The notes beneath the pieces were generated by a model. The model was not told the origin of the DNA, searched no databases, and was given only the letters and a program-made list of their open reading frames with translations. Below, piece by piece: positions 52,944 to 61,900 of a DNA stretch of 64,000 nucleotides. The DNA comes from an uncultured Pseudomonadota bacterium (GTDB lineage Bacteria; Pseudomonadota; Alphaproteobacteria; RF32; CAG-239): assembly GCA_949286215.1 (NCBI GenBank), contig CASDYX010000006.1, positions 54,348-118,347 on the forward strand. The letters are read 5' to 3'. The stretch's first letter is position 1, and each line of letters starts with the position of its first letter. Both the position numbers and the translations under genes were made by a program.

Positions 52944-54020
52944 CTAGTATCTTATCAATTGGTTGAGTATCGGATCTTGATCTAGTATCTGAAGTGCGCG
53001 GGCAAAACTGTCTTTTTCAGATAATATGGTATAGAAATTTGACTTAATACTCGGTGCCATTTGTAGAGCTTTTATAAACTCTTCTTTAGACAACGGATCT
53101 TGTTTGACATAAGCAAAAAATCCCGTAGCGGACAATACATCTCTTACACCTGCCGTACTTGGGTTGTTTTGCAAAAGAGCGCATAAATAAGTGGCAATGC
53201 CGACTTGAAGACCATGCATTCTGGGGCGCTTAGAGATTGCATCAAGTCCATGAGAAATTAAGTGTTCAGAACCGCTGGCCGGACGTGAACTTCCGGCAAT
53301 TTCCATTGCTATACCACTGGTAAGCAAAGAATTAACCAAACTTCTTTGAAAAGATTCTGCATTAATATCCGTACTATGCTTATTAAACAATAACGTTAAT
53401 GAGTTGTAGCTCATCAGTGAGGCAAAGTCATTATAACGATCAAGTTTTCGTTCTGCGGCTTGCTTCCAATCATAAAGTGCTGTGATTTTGGAGACCATGT
53501 CCCCTATTCCCGAATAAAGACAAATTTGCGGTGAGGCTTTGATGATGTCTAAATCAACAACCACGCCAAAGGGTATGCTTGCCTTGACGGTTTTTCTTTT
53601 GCCATTAACAATCAAAGATGAATTGGGGCTGCAAAAACCATCATTAGAAGTGGAAGTTGGAACGGATACAAACGGAATTTTTAATAAGTGGGCACTGAAT
53701 TTTGCAAAATCAAGAGCTTTACCGCCACCGATACCAACAATGACATCCGTGGCTTTTGGTAGATTAAACGTAATTTTGGTTATTTCTTCAATATTAATAA
53801 ACGGAATGTCTTGCTCGTGTACTATCGCAACATCATTTTCGCTTAATCCGGGATAGAGTTTGTCGCCTAGTAAGGCTTGCATTCCCTCACTCCAAAAAAT
53901 TACAGCGTTGTTTAAGCCTTTGTCTGTCAGGTATTTGCCGATTTTTTTGATTTTTCCGTTACCGATTTTTAAGAGATAAGGAATGTTTATTTGCTTATTG
54001 GGAAATGGTGCGTAATACAT
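52944..54020 (-). CDS. Glycerol-1-phosphate dehydrogenase (EgsA/AraM family)
   Basis: 358 residues of the iron/zinc alcohol-dehydrogenase fold. NAD(P)-binding VIVGIGGGKALDFAKF and VSVPTSTSNDGFCSPNSSL, and the metal-site pieces SRPASGSEHLISHGLD and RMHGLQVGIAT, are the marks of glycerol-1-phosphate dehydrogenases. These reduce dihydroxyacetone phosphate to sn-glycerol 1-phosphate, the lipid backbone in Archaea; in some bacteria (AraM) the product feeds other lipids or glycans. It starts one base after the phosphatase stop (54022), with AAAGGAG as SD, so the two form an operon. Alternative: another ADH of the same fold, less likely. Confidence 0.88.
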   Translation of the reverse strand: MYYAPFPNKQINIPYLLKIGNGKIKKIGKYLTDKGLNNAVIFWSEGMQALLGDKLYPGLSENDVAIVHEQDIPFINIEEITKITFNLPKATDVIVGIGGGKALDFAKFSAHLLKIPFVSVPTSTSNDGFCSPNSSLIVNGKRKTVKASIPFGVVVDLDIIKASPQICLYSGIGDMVSKITALYDWKQAAERKLDRYNDFASLMSYNSLTLLFNKHSTDINAESFQRSLVNSLLTSGIAMEIAGSSRPASGSEHLISHGLDAISKRPRMHGLQVGIATYLCALLQNNPSTAGVRDVLSATGFFAYVKQDPLSKEEFIKALQMAPSIKSNFYTILSEKDSFARALQILDQDPILNQLIRY

Positions 54021-54021
54021 C

Positions 54022-54672
54022 TTATAGCTCCTTTATAAAGTTATAAATATCGGCAAAAGAATTAAAGGGTTTTGTCTTAATTTCGTCTTCTTGGCACATG
54101 GATAACAACTGCTTTTTGGCAAAGACAACATCAGCACAGGAGGCTGCGGCAATATCGGGTTTACCATCGCCGGCAAAGATTACGGATTTACCACGCTTTT
54201 GAAGATTTTTAACGACCATTTTTTTAGAAATTCCGACATCTTCATCATAGCAAGGGTGTGTCTTGGGTAATTTGGTCATTTTAAGACCATTGGCATAACT
54301 ATATTCTCCATGATTGGTGATGAGGTTGATGTCATATTTTTCGATTATATCGCCTAGCAATAAGTTTATGTAATAATCGCATCCGGCCGAACAAATACAA
54401 ACCAAAATATTTTTATCCAAACAAAGGGAAGCAACTTTTTCAAAGTCTTTATCTAAAGGAATGGATTTGATGAACTTGTCTAAATCGGGCAAGCGACGGA
54501 GTTTTTGAAACATCTCATTTAGGGCGTCAAAATGTTTTTTCTCGCCTTTTTGATAGGCTCGCCAAGGAGCTAACATTTGTTCATCAAAATATTTTTCTGC
54601 AGCCAGCGTGAAAAAATCATCTGCGCTGATTGTGCCGTCAAAATCCGTTACCAGAGCCCATTGTGTTTGCAT
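54022..54672 (-). CDS. HAD-superfamily phosphatase, MtnX/SerB-like
   Basis: 216 residues. Motif I DFDGTISADDFF (nucleophile Asp and general acid Asp), motif II in CICSAGCDYY, motif III Lys near KKMVVKNLQKRGK, motif IV GDGKPD. The layout is closest to MtnX/SerB-like phosphatases with a C1 cap. Its operon partner makes glycerol 1-phosphate or related compounds, so a glycerol-phosphate phosphatase or a phosphosugar phosphatase is a reasonable guess; the sequence does not prove it. No SD-poor leader, AAAGGA upstream of ATG. Confidence 0.82.
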   Translation of the reverse strand: MQTQWALVTDFDGTISADDFFTLAAEKYFDEQMLAPWRAYQKGEKKHFDALNEMFQKLRRLPDLDKFIKSIPLDKDFEKVASLCLDKNILVCICSAGCDYYINLLLGDIIEKYDINLITNHGEYSYANGLKMTKLPKTHPCYDEDVGISKKMVVKNLQKRGKSVIFAGDGKPDIAAASCADVVFAKKQLLSMCQEDEIKTKPFNSFADIYNFIKEL

Positions 54673-54748
54673 AGTTTATCCTTTCTGTTGATGTATTAGA
54701 TTATAAGAATATTCCTTAAATTTTCAAGTTTTTAATTTCTTATAGCCT

Positions 54749-54777
54749 CTTGCATTTCATCTTACCAATACCTAAAT
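54749..54777 (+). promoter_or_regulatory. RpoH-like heat-shock promoter of hsp20
   Basis: CTTG at 54749-54752 and CCTAAAT at 54771-54777 are separated by 18 bases, one mismatch away from the alphaproteobacterial sigma-32 pattern CTTG-N17/18-CCTATAT. It lies about 45 bases upstream of the Hsp20 ATG. Confidence 0.6.
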
Positions 54778-54823
54778 AAAAATCAGAAATGATAGATTTC
54801 TTTTTGATATGGAGGATTGTAAA

Positions 54824-55312
54824 ATGAGAAAAGATCTTATGAATAATAACCGACATCATTATCTGAACGAATTGAACTTTCCGACTAACAGAGATTTGAA
54901 AAACTTGTTTGGTAGTTTTTATAATCTGCTCGATTTGCCGGAAAGCAGAGAGGCTACAAACTGGAATAGTTTTGAACCAAAATTGGAAGTAAAAGAAAAT
55001 AAAGACAGCGTTAATGTTACGGCTGAAATTCCGGGCATGAATGAAAATGATATTGACTTGCAATTGTCTGAAGACGGTTATTTGACCATTTCAGGTGAGA
55101 AGAAAAATTCTTACGAAAATAAAGAAGGCGGAAGCTATTTCTCCGAAATTAGCTATGGCTCATTTAAACGTAGCATTTCTTTGCCTTGGGATTTGGACTT
55201 TGATAAAGCCGATGCCAGCTATGACAATGGTTTGCTAAAAGTTTATATTCCGAAAAGCAAAGAAGAAAAAACAAAAATCAAAAAATTAAACATTAAAAAA
55301 GCTTCTAAATAA
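54824..55312 (+). CDS. Small heat-shock protein Hsp20
   Basis: 162 residues from ATG 54824 (GGAGG eight bases upstream; an ATG at 54809 sits within that SD). The alpha-crystallin domain runs from about residue 55 to 145: PKLEVKENKDSVNVTAEIPGM and GSFKRSISLPWDLDFDKADA, ending in GLLKVYIPK. The IXI-like tail is replaced by a Lys-rich end. ATP-independent holdase that keeps unfolding proteins soluble. A sigma-32-like promoter precedes it, so heat should induce it. Confidence 0.93.
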   Translation: MRKDLMNNNRHHYLNELNFPTNRDLKNLFGSFYNLLDLPESREATNWNSFEPKLEVKENKDSVNVTAEIPGMNENDIDLQLSEDGYLTISGEKKNSYENKEGGSYFSEISYGSFKRSISLPWDLDFDKADASYDNGLLKVYIPKSKEEKTKIKKLNIKKASK

Positions 55313-55333
55313 AATTTGGTAAATAAGCAAAAG

Positions 55334-55366
55334 AAAAGCCTGACAGATAAAACTGCCAGGCTTTTA
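55334..55366. terminator. Terminator of hsp20
   Basis: AAAAGCCTG and CAGGCTTTT pair, with an inner CAG/CTG extension across a one-base bulge, followed by a T-rich stretch on the plus strand; the A-run makes it usable in reverse too. Confidence 0.85.
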
Positions 55367-55381
55367 CTTTATATGTTACCC

Positions 55382-57106
55382 TTAGATTTCAAAATCAAGG
55401 TTGTCATAATAGTCAAGCGGGATGACTTTGCTCTCTCCTTGACCATATGAAACCTGGACTTTATCTCCGGGTTTGGTCCATTTGAGCTCAGGGTAGAATT
55501 CTGTACTACCGGTGAACTCAACACCTTTGATTTCGTTGAAGAGAATATAGTATATATTATTCTCTTGAACGATGGCGCGGACCGTCATTGTTTTCGTCTC
55601 ATGGCTTACATCGCCGTCTTTAATCTTATCCTGAGATGTCTTTTTCAACATTCTGAGATAAGCGGCTTCGGCATCTTGTTTGGATGAACCAGAGCCTACG
55701 GCCTGACGATTATTAACCGCCACGAAGCAGTAGCCTACTACGTTGCCAGAGCTACCCTTGAATGTCATGAAGTATGTCGGGACACCTCTGACATTATACA
55801 GTACCGGGAAATTGGCACTGTACTGAGCAGCCTTGGCAAAAGGCTGATCGTTGGCAATACGCATAGCTTCCGTTTCGTTGATACCAATTACGCGGTAGAA
55901 TTTTGCCGCTTTGGTACGCGTATCAACGAGCATAAAGCCGTTTGTACCGTTATCCGCTCCGGCAGATTGAATTCCAGTGTACCAGAAGCTACGACCTTTG
56001 GAGTAAACCAAAGTTGTTCCCGGTGTCGGAATTTGCACTCCAATCTGAGCCCAAGCAGCATTCCACCAACCATCTTTATATTCACCCCAGCATCTAATCT
56101 GGTCTTCTATAAAAGACTGAGGTTGGATACGGTCTATCCAAGCAGGTGCTTCATCAATGCTATAAGCCTTGAGCTCACCGGTTTGAGCGTCAACCGTGAT
56201 GGGGCCTTCTGATTCTTCACCACCAAAACCGATTGTTTGGTCGTATGAAGAAAGCACCCAATACGGTGTACCGTTACCGTCAATCTCAAAGCAATGGTCG
56301 TTTAAGCCTCGAGAGGCGTAGCCATTAGCTTTGATATGTCGCTCAATGTCGTCACCAAAGGCGCCGCTTTCAAGGTATTGCAGACGTAAAGCCTGACCAT
56401 TTACCTCAGTTACCAACCAACGCTTGGTGGCATCCGTGGCGTCAACGATGATGTACCCCGGGGTGTAACCATTTCTGAGCCACTTCCAAAATGAGCGGTG
56501 CTCGAGTGGAGCGACCCAAATCAGGTCGTCATCAAACACCAGCTTTTTACCATTATTGATGGTAAAACTTCCAGTCAAATTCTGGATGGTCATGTTACCG
56601 ACCTCGACACGAGAGCCAAGACCAAGGTCTTCACCTAACTTATCCTCAGCAACCTTTCGTGCCAATTCCGCATCCACTGATATCATTTTTGATACCGGAA
56701 TTGGATGCACATCCTTTTGGAATGTGGTGTCAGCCACCATCTCCACTTTCAGACGTTTATAATATTCGTCTGAGTGGAACATTTCCCAACTTTGGAAACC
56801 GGCAATAAAAAATGCCAAAATGGTGATTCCGGTCGGCAGCAGTCGCCAATAGTCTTTTCGGGTGAATTCTCCATCTGAATAAAGGAGATAGATGCCAATA
56901 CCAGCCAGAGAGACAAAAAATGCCTCCACCCAGACGCCTTCAAATCCCCACCATTGGAGGACAGGAAGGGTATTGTAATTGACTAACCCTAAGACCACAA
57001 ACACTATGATGTTGATAATGGCCCATAGTGTTTTTGGGGTCTCTTTGTGATAACTCAATACTGCGAACATTGCGGTATATACCGCAGATAACAAAAAGTA
57101 ACTCAT
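55382..57106 (-). CDS. Membrane-anchored protein with repeated beta domains, probably acquired
   Basis: 574 residues. Four membrane helices in the first 110 residues are followed by a long extracytoplasmic part with repeated beta units of the kind seen in PepSY-like domains (for example VDAQTGELKAYSIDE and VDTRTKAAKFYRV). No named family. Base composition is visibly richer in G+C than the neighbours, and codon choice differs (more GCC, GGC, CTG-like codons on the coding strand). The ATG has no SD. These traits, with the style of the sequence, suggest acquisition from Bacteroidota; a TTGTCA-17-TATAAA promoter in front fits expression by the local sigma-70. Confidence 0.65.
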   Translation of the reverse strand: MSYFLLSAVYTAMFAVLSYHKETPKTLWAIINIIVFVVLGLVNYNTLPVLQWWGFEGVWVEAFFVSLAGIGIYLLYSDGEFTRKDYWRLLPTGITILAFFIAGFQSWEMFHSDEYYKRLKVEMVADTTFQKDVHPIPVSKMISVDAELARKVAEDKLGEDLGLGSRVEVGNMTIQNLTGSFTINNGKKLVFDDDLIWVAPLEHRSFWKWLRNGYTPGYIIVDATDATKRWLVTEVNGQALRLQYLESGAFGDDIERHIKANGYASRGLNDHCFEIDGNGTPYWVLSSYDQTIGFGGEESEGPITVDAQTGELKAYSIDEAPAWIDRIQPQSFIEDQIRCWGEYKDGWWNAAWAQIGVQIPTPGTTLVYSKGRSFWYTGIQSAGADNGTNGFMLVDTRTKAAKFYRVIGINETEAMRIANDQPFAKAAQYSANFPVLYNVRGVPTYFMTFKGSSGNVVGYCFVAVNNRQAVGSGSSKQDAEAAYLRMLKKTSQDKIKDGDVSHETKTMTVRAIVQENNIYYILFNEIKGVEFTGSTEFYPELKWTKPGDKVQVSYGQGESKVIPLDYYDNLDFEI

Positions 57107-57155
57107 AAGATAAAAAATTTAAAATGGTTTATAAAATAATATGTTTTAGAATTTC

Positions 57156-57184
57156 TTTATACCATATTTTTGGCTATTTGACAA
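57156..57184 (-). promoter_or_regulatory. Sigma-70-type promoter of the 574-aa protein gene
   Basis: On the minus strand TTGTCA (57179-57184) and TATAAA (57156-57161) are spaced by 17 bases. The predicted transcript has a leader of about 43 AT-rich bases without an SD. Confidence 0.6.
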
Positions 57185-57213
57185 TAATTATGTACAAAAT
57201 TTCCTTACAGCAC

Positions 57214-57241
57214 AAAAAAACGGCTATAAAGCAGCCGTTTT
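57214..57241 (-). terminator. Terminator of GDYXXLXY gene
   Basis: AAACGGCT and AGCCGTTT pair around ATAAAGC; the A-run at 57214-57220 gives the minus-strand T-run. It ends the DUF2157/GDYXXLXY operon. Confidence 0.85.
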
Positions 57242-57259
57242 GATGATTTTGAAAGAAAA

Positions 57260-57670
57260 TTATTGTTTTTTAGCGTCATACCACTCTTGCCATGGGGTAT
57301 TTTCAATCAACAATGAGCGAATCGCCGGATGGTGATTGCGGTATGAAAACTCCAAACTCATATCTGGGCGCAGTTGATTAATGAGTTTTTCCAACTGAGG
57401 TACTATGTCTTCTGAAATATAAAAGCGATAACGTGTTTCAAAATCAGTTTTTGGGCATTTATTTTTCTCAAACTGAGAGCAATCGGTATTGGTCCAATCC
57501 GGCGTTAGGGATAGATAATGCCCTGATAAGAGGTCGCGCGGGTCATAGCCCGTTACGGCAACAGTGACACTATTTCCATACAGAATTGTATATTGTAAAG
57601 AGAGTATCCAAACAAATAAAGTAATCAGCGGAAAAAATAAGACTAATCGAAACAATATAACTCTATGCAT
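57260..57670 (-). CDS. GDYXXLXY-family membrane protein
   Basis: 136 residues with one N-terminal membrane helix (about 7-29) and a periplasmic domain holding TGYDPRDLLSGHYLSL, a variant of the GDYXXLXY motif that names the family (PF14345-like), here with SGHYLSL. Two cysteines (about 63 and 71) may pair. The family goes with DUF2157 proteins, as here, where the two frames overlap by eight bases. Function unknown. Confidence 0.75.
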   Translation of the reverse strand: MHRVILFRLVLFFPLITLFVWILSLQYTILYGNSVTVAVTGYDPRDLLSGHYLSLTPDWTNTDCSQFEKNKCPKTDFETRYRFYISEDIVPQLEKLINQLRPDMSLEFSYRNHHPAIRSLLIENTPWQEWYDAKKQ

Positions 57671-58799
57671 TTGTGTTGCCTTTCATTGATTGTAAAAAAC
57701 GGGTACTTAATTTGCGCCCATACCAAGCCAAGCTCAAAAAGATTACGCCGGAGATAATAAGCCCTAAACCGGTTGTCAAAAGTGAGCCAAAGACTTCGCA
57801 ATATATACCGAAAAAGCGCAAAGCCAGCAAGATGCTGATTGTTTTGAATAAGCGGATGTGGTGATTTTGATATGCAAATATTCCCACAATACTTAATAAG
57901 GAAAGCATCATCAGAGCTGAAAGAATATCTTCGCCTTTGGGCAAGAAGTTTGCAAAAAATGTGTAGCCATATAAAATACTCAAGCAGATAAATGCCAAAG
58001 ATGTGCGTTTGGCTGAGCTCAATTTCCATAATGCTAAAAACAGAGCTAAAGAAACACCGTAAATTTGCCATTGGGTGAAGTTCAGCGGTTGAGCATTATA
58101 TTCCCACCCAAAACCAATCACATCTAACCAAAGAGCAAAACAGGCAAACAATGCAATTATCCAACCTTGCAAAGCGGTCAGAAGAGTTTTTTGTTGGAGT
58201 AATTTGAGAGATTGCCAAACAAATAATAAAACAGTCAGTGTTACGCAAAATCCTAAATTTTGATGAGGTTCAAACAACAGCTCCAAAACGGTGCGCAACT
58301 GTGGCGTCTGGTGGCAAAAATCCAAGATTGAAAGAGAAAAACCAAACATCCATAAAGCCGGAAACAATGGTCTTTGTGTGATAAACATCAGAGGGAAAGT
58401 TAATGCCGACCAAAAGAGCACGGCTTGAAGACCTTGGCTGGGCAAGTGATAGATTTGCCCAACTAACCCGATGGTGGCGAGAATTAACAAAGCAAAAAGC
58501 AGTATTAACCCTTCATATAAATAAATCTTGTTGGATGTTCTGGAAAAATAGATGCCGGTCCCTGCTCCACTCAACAAAATATAAGCTGATATTAATTTGA
58601 GGTATTGAGGAATTAACTCCCAATTAGCGGCAATGAGTGCGATGATACCAATACTAATGCAAAAACAACTCAGAAATATGAGTGAATAATAGAGTATTGG
58701 TCTTTTGCCTCGGTTTTCATATTCTAAAATTGCATTTTTTTGGTACTCAGATATAAGGTTGTGTTTTTGCCAATCTGATAACTTTGAATTTATGTTCAT
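57663..58799 (-). CDS. DUF2157 polytopic membrane protein
   Basis: 378 residues. A cytoplasmic N-terminal helix (LSDWQKHNLISEYQKNAIL) marks DUF2157, followed by about eleven membrane helices. In other bacteria it is linked with DUF4401 and GDYXXLXY genes; DUF4401 is absent as a separate gene, but the long C-terminal half may replace it. Overlaps the GDYXXLXY gene by eight bases. No known function; a membrane complex is likely. Confidence 0.78.
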   Translation of the reverse strand: MNINSKLSDWQKHNLISEYQKNAILEYENRGKRPILYYSLIFLSCFCISIGIIALIAANWELIPQYLKLISAYILLSGAGTGIYFSRTSNKIYLYEGLILLFALLILATIGLVGQIYHLPSQGLQAVLFWSALTFPLMFITQRPLFPALWMFGFSLSILDFCHQTPQLRTVLELLFEPHQNLGFCVTLTVLLFVWQSLKLLQQKTLLTALQGWIIALFACFALWLDVIGFGWEYNAQPLNFTQWQIYGVSLALFLALWKLSSAKRTSLAFICLSILYGYTFFANFLPKGEDILSALMMLSLLSIVGIFAYQNHHIRLFKTISILLALRFFGIYCEVFGSLLTTGLGLIISGVIFLSLAWYGRKLSTRFLQSMKGNTNA

Positions 58800-58925
58800 G
58801 GATTTTCTTTCGCTGATTAATCGTAAAAATGATATAAAAACAAATTTTATTTAGCAAGAAATTTATTGTTTATTAAACTTTATTAACAAAACATTAAAAA
58901 ACGTTGTATAACCTTTGATATGTGT

Positions 58926-58954
58926 TTGACGCGTTTTCGCTCTTAAGTTAAAAA
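58926..58954 (+). promoter_or_regulatory. Candidate promoter of the giant repeat gene
   Basis: TTGACG (58926-58931) with TAAAAA (58949-58954) at a 17-base spacing. The -10 box is poor, so this is a weak assignment. Confidence 0.35.
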
Positions 58955-58992
58955 AATCTTGTCGACAAATTTTTAACCATGGTGGCAGATTG

Positions 58993-61900
58993 ATGAAAGT
59001 CAAATTCTTTAACTTCAAGAGCTTAGTTACTTATGTAACGATTGTGGCGTTCTATTTCGCTACGACTCTATCTGCCCAAGCTTTACCTCTACGTCCTATC
59101 AGTTTGGCTCAAATGTACAGTCTTGCTTCTCAAGGAAACGTTCGAGCTTTGCGTGCTGCTGTTCAACGCGGTATGAATATCGATGCAACTGATAGATACG
59201 GCAACACCGGCCTTTGCCACTCAATTTACCAAAACAATTACACTGCATATAATGCTTTTCATGCTTCGGGGGCTAATCCAAGACACCCATGTATTCAAAA
59301 TATTCCACCCGAGCAATATGACTATTTTATGGCTTCTAGCCGTGCAACGCCTATTACGGCAACTCCTCGTGATGCTTATAAAGAATTTGCTGACGGAGAA
59401 TTTGTCTTTTCTACAACGACATGGGTTATCGGAGGTTTGCTCCTTGCCGGCGGAATTGCTGCTCTTGTATTAAGTGGAGATGATGACGATAAAAATCATC
59501 ATTACTTTTTCCCTCAGGATGATACCTTTACCCCAACCGATGATAGTCTAGGTGCATTAGTTGGCACAAAAACACCTGATAATCCGACAACTTCTCCTTA
59601 TGACCCTGTAAAATTTGATAAAGGTGTTAATACTGAAGATTTTACTTTAGATAATGATTCTCAAATTCTTGTTGACGGAGAACAAAAAAATCTTTCTGAA
59701 GTTATTGATTTTGGAAATTCTGTTTTAGAATATACGCCTTATCTGCAAGTTGCTATGAAAGCCATTGACGGAGAAAAGGTGGTTAACGGACAAACACCTT
59801 TAAGCGGAAGTGATGTCGGTACGACTATTACTTTGAAAAACAACACGGCGGGATTAGTGGCTTTACACAATGCTGACGCAATTAATAACAATACGCTGAA
59901 AATTATTGCTAAAAACGGCACTATCGGAATGATTGCCAGCGATAATTCATTAGCTCAAAATGTCGGAAATATTGATATTTCTTTTCAAGGAACAGCCAGT
60001 GTGGATCAAGTAATCGGAATGTATGCCGATACGTCATCTTCAGCCGTAAATGACGGCACCATTACTGGAAACGTAATATCTGAGAATTCAGCCGGTACAT
60101 TAATTGGTATGGAAGGAAGATTAATTAACCAAGTCCAAAATCCGACAACGACTGCCCCTTCTCTCATTACTAATAACGGAAAAATAACCCTGAATGTAAG
60201 TGCTGCTCCCAGTCAGACTATTTCCACCGCTTTGGTTGGCATGGGAACGTACTTAGAGAATGATTTCTTAACAGGTTCCAAATTAGTACGCCGCACCGGA
60301 AATATTGATATGACCAATAATGGTCAGATAAATTTAAATGTTAATTTAGGAGACAGCGGAAGCTATGATTCCTCTCAAGTTAACTTATATGACGGAACTG
60401 GTGGTATTATCGGTATGAGAGCTGATGCTCATACAAATGCAGTAAATAACGGAGCTATCAATTTAACTATTGCTCCTGAAAGTGCTTCCTCCGTAACCAA
60501 TGCTCACGCCGGTATGCTTTCCGTCCATGGAGGTAGCATTAAAAATAATCAGTCAATCTTTGTTGAAGGTGGTATCGGCGGTTATGGAATGTTAGGAATC
60601 CGTGGAAGCGGAACAAACTCTGAATTTAACACGCTCAATCCTACATTGCTAAATGAAGTAGGAGCAACTATTACTGTCAATAGTGTTGATGGTTTTGGTA
60701 TGGCTACTCGCCATGGAGGAACTGTTACCAATCAAGGTAACATTATCATGGGAGAAAAAAGTACAGGTTTACAAGTAAATGCAGGTACCGGAACGAATGA
60801 AGGTTTAATCCTTCTTAACAATAGTGGTACCGGTATGGCTATCCGTAAAAATACAGCATCTGAAGAAGGAACCGTTAACAACTCAAGTACTGCATCTATT
60901 ACAAACTCTAAAGGAGCAACTATTACTATCCATAAGGCGAATGGTGCTAGCGGTATGTTTATTGAAGACGGTACGGCCATTAATAACGGAACTATTAATA
61001 TAAACGGCACTGCTTCTGCTACGACAACAGAATCCTCTTATGGTATTCAGGCTGAAAACGGAAAAATCAGCAATACAGGAACAATTAATGTAGATGTTTT
61101 GATGTCTGGAGATGCGCAATCTTATGGTATTTACGGTGAAAATGCAGCAACTATTGACAACTCCGGAAATATTATTTTTGCTCAAAAAGGTATCGGAACT
61201 TATACTACCAGCGGCACAAATACAAACTCCGGTTCAATTACCATGAATGGAATTGGAAGTACGGGAATGTCTTCTGATAGCGGTGCTATTTTGAATACAG
61301 GGACAATCTCTCTTGTTAGCGGTACCGGTATTCAATCAAATACAGGACAAGTTACCAATCAGGGCGAAATTAGTATTACAAACGGTACCGGATCTATTGG
61401 TATTTCATCCTCAAGTGATATTCTCAACGAAAAAGATGCCAAAATTGAAATTACCGGGGCTAATTCAACGGGTATTTTAATTGGGGAAAATGGTTCTGCC
61501 ACAAATAATGGTGATATTATTTTGCAGAGTAATCAAGATAGTACTGAAAATTATGGTATCAAATCAGAAGGCGGAGCTGATGCATTCATTATAAATAACG
61601 GAAATATTGTACTCAACGGCTATAAATACGCTAAAGAAAAAGAAATCGGTTATGGCATGTATATTGCTACCGGGGAAGCTGTAAATAATAAGTCCATATC
61701 TATTAACGATATGTATGGTTACGGAATGTCCTCTGATTCTGGAATGTTAACAAATAATGATACTATTGACTTATCAAATGGCGGATACGGCATAAAAAGT
61801 AATACCGGTAGTGTATTTAACTCCAAAGGAGCAACAATTACTATTACCAATACTAATACTCAAGCAAGTTCTTATGGTATTGCCGTAGAAACAGGAACCG

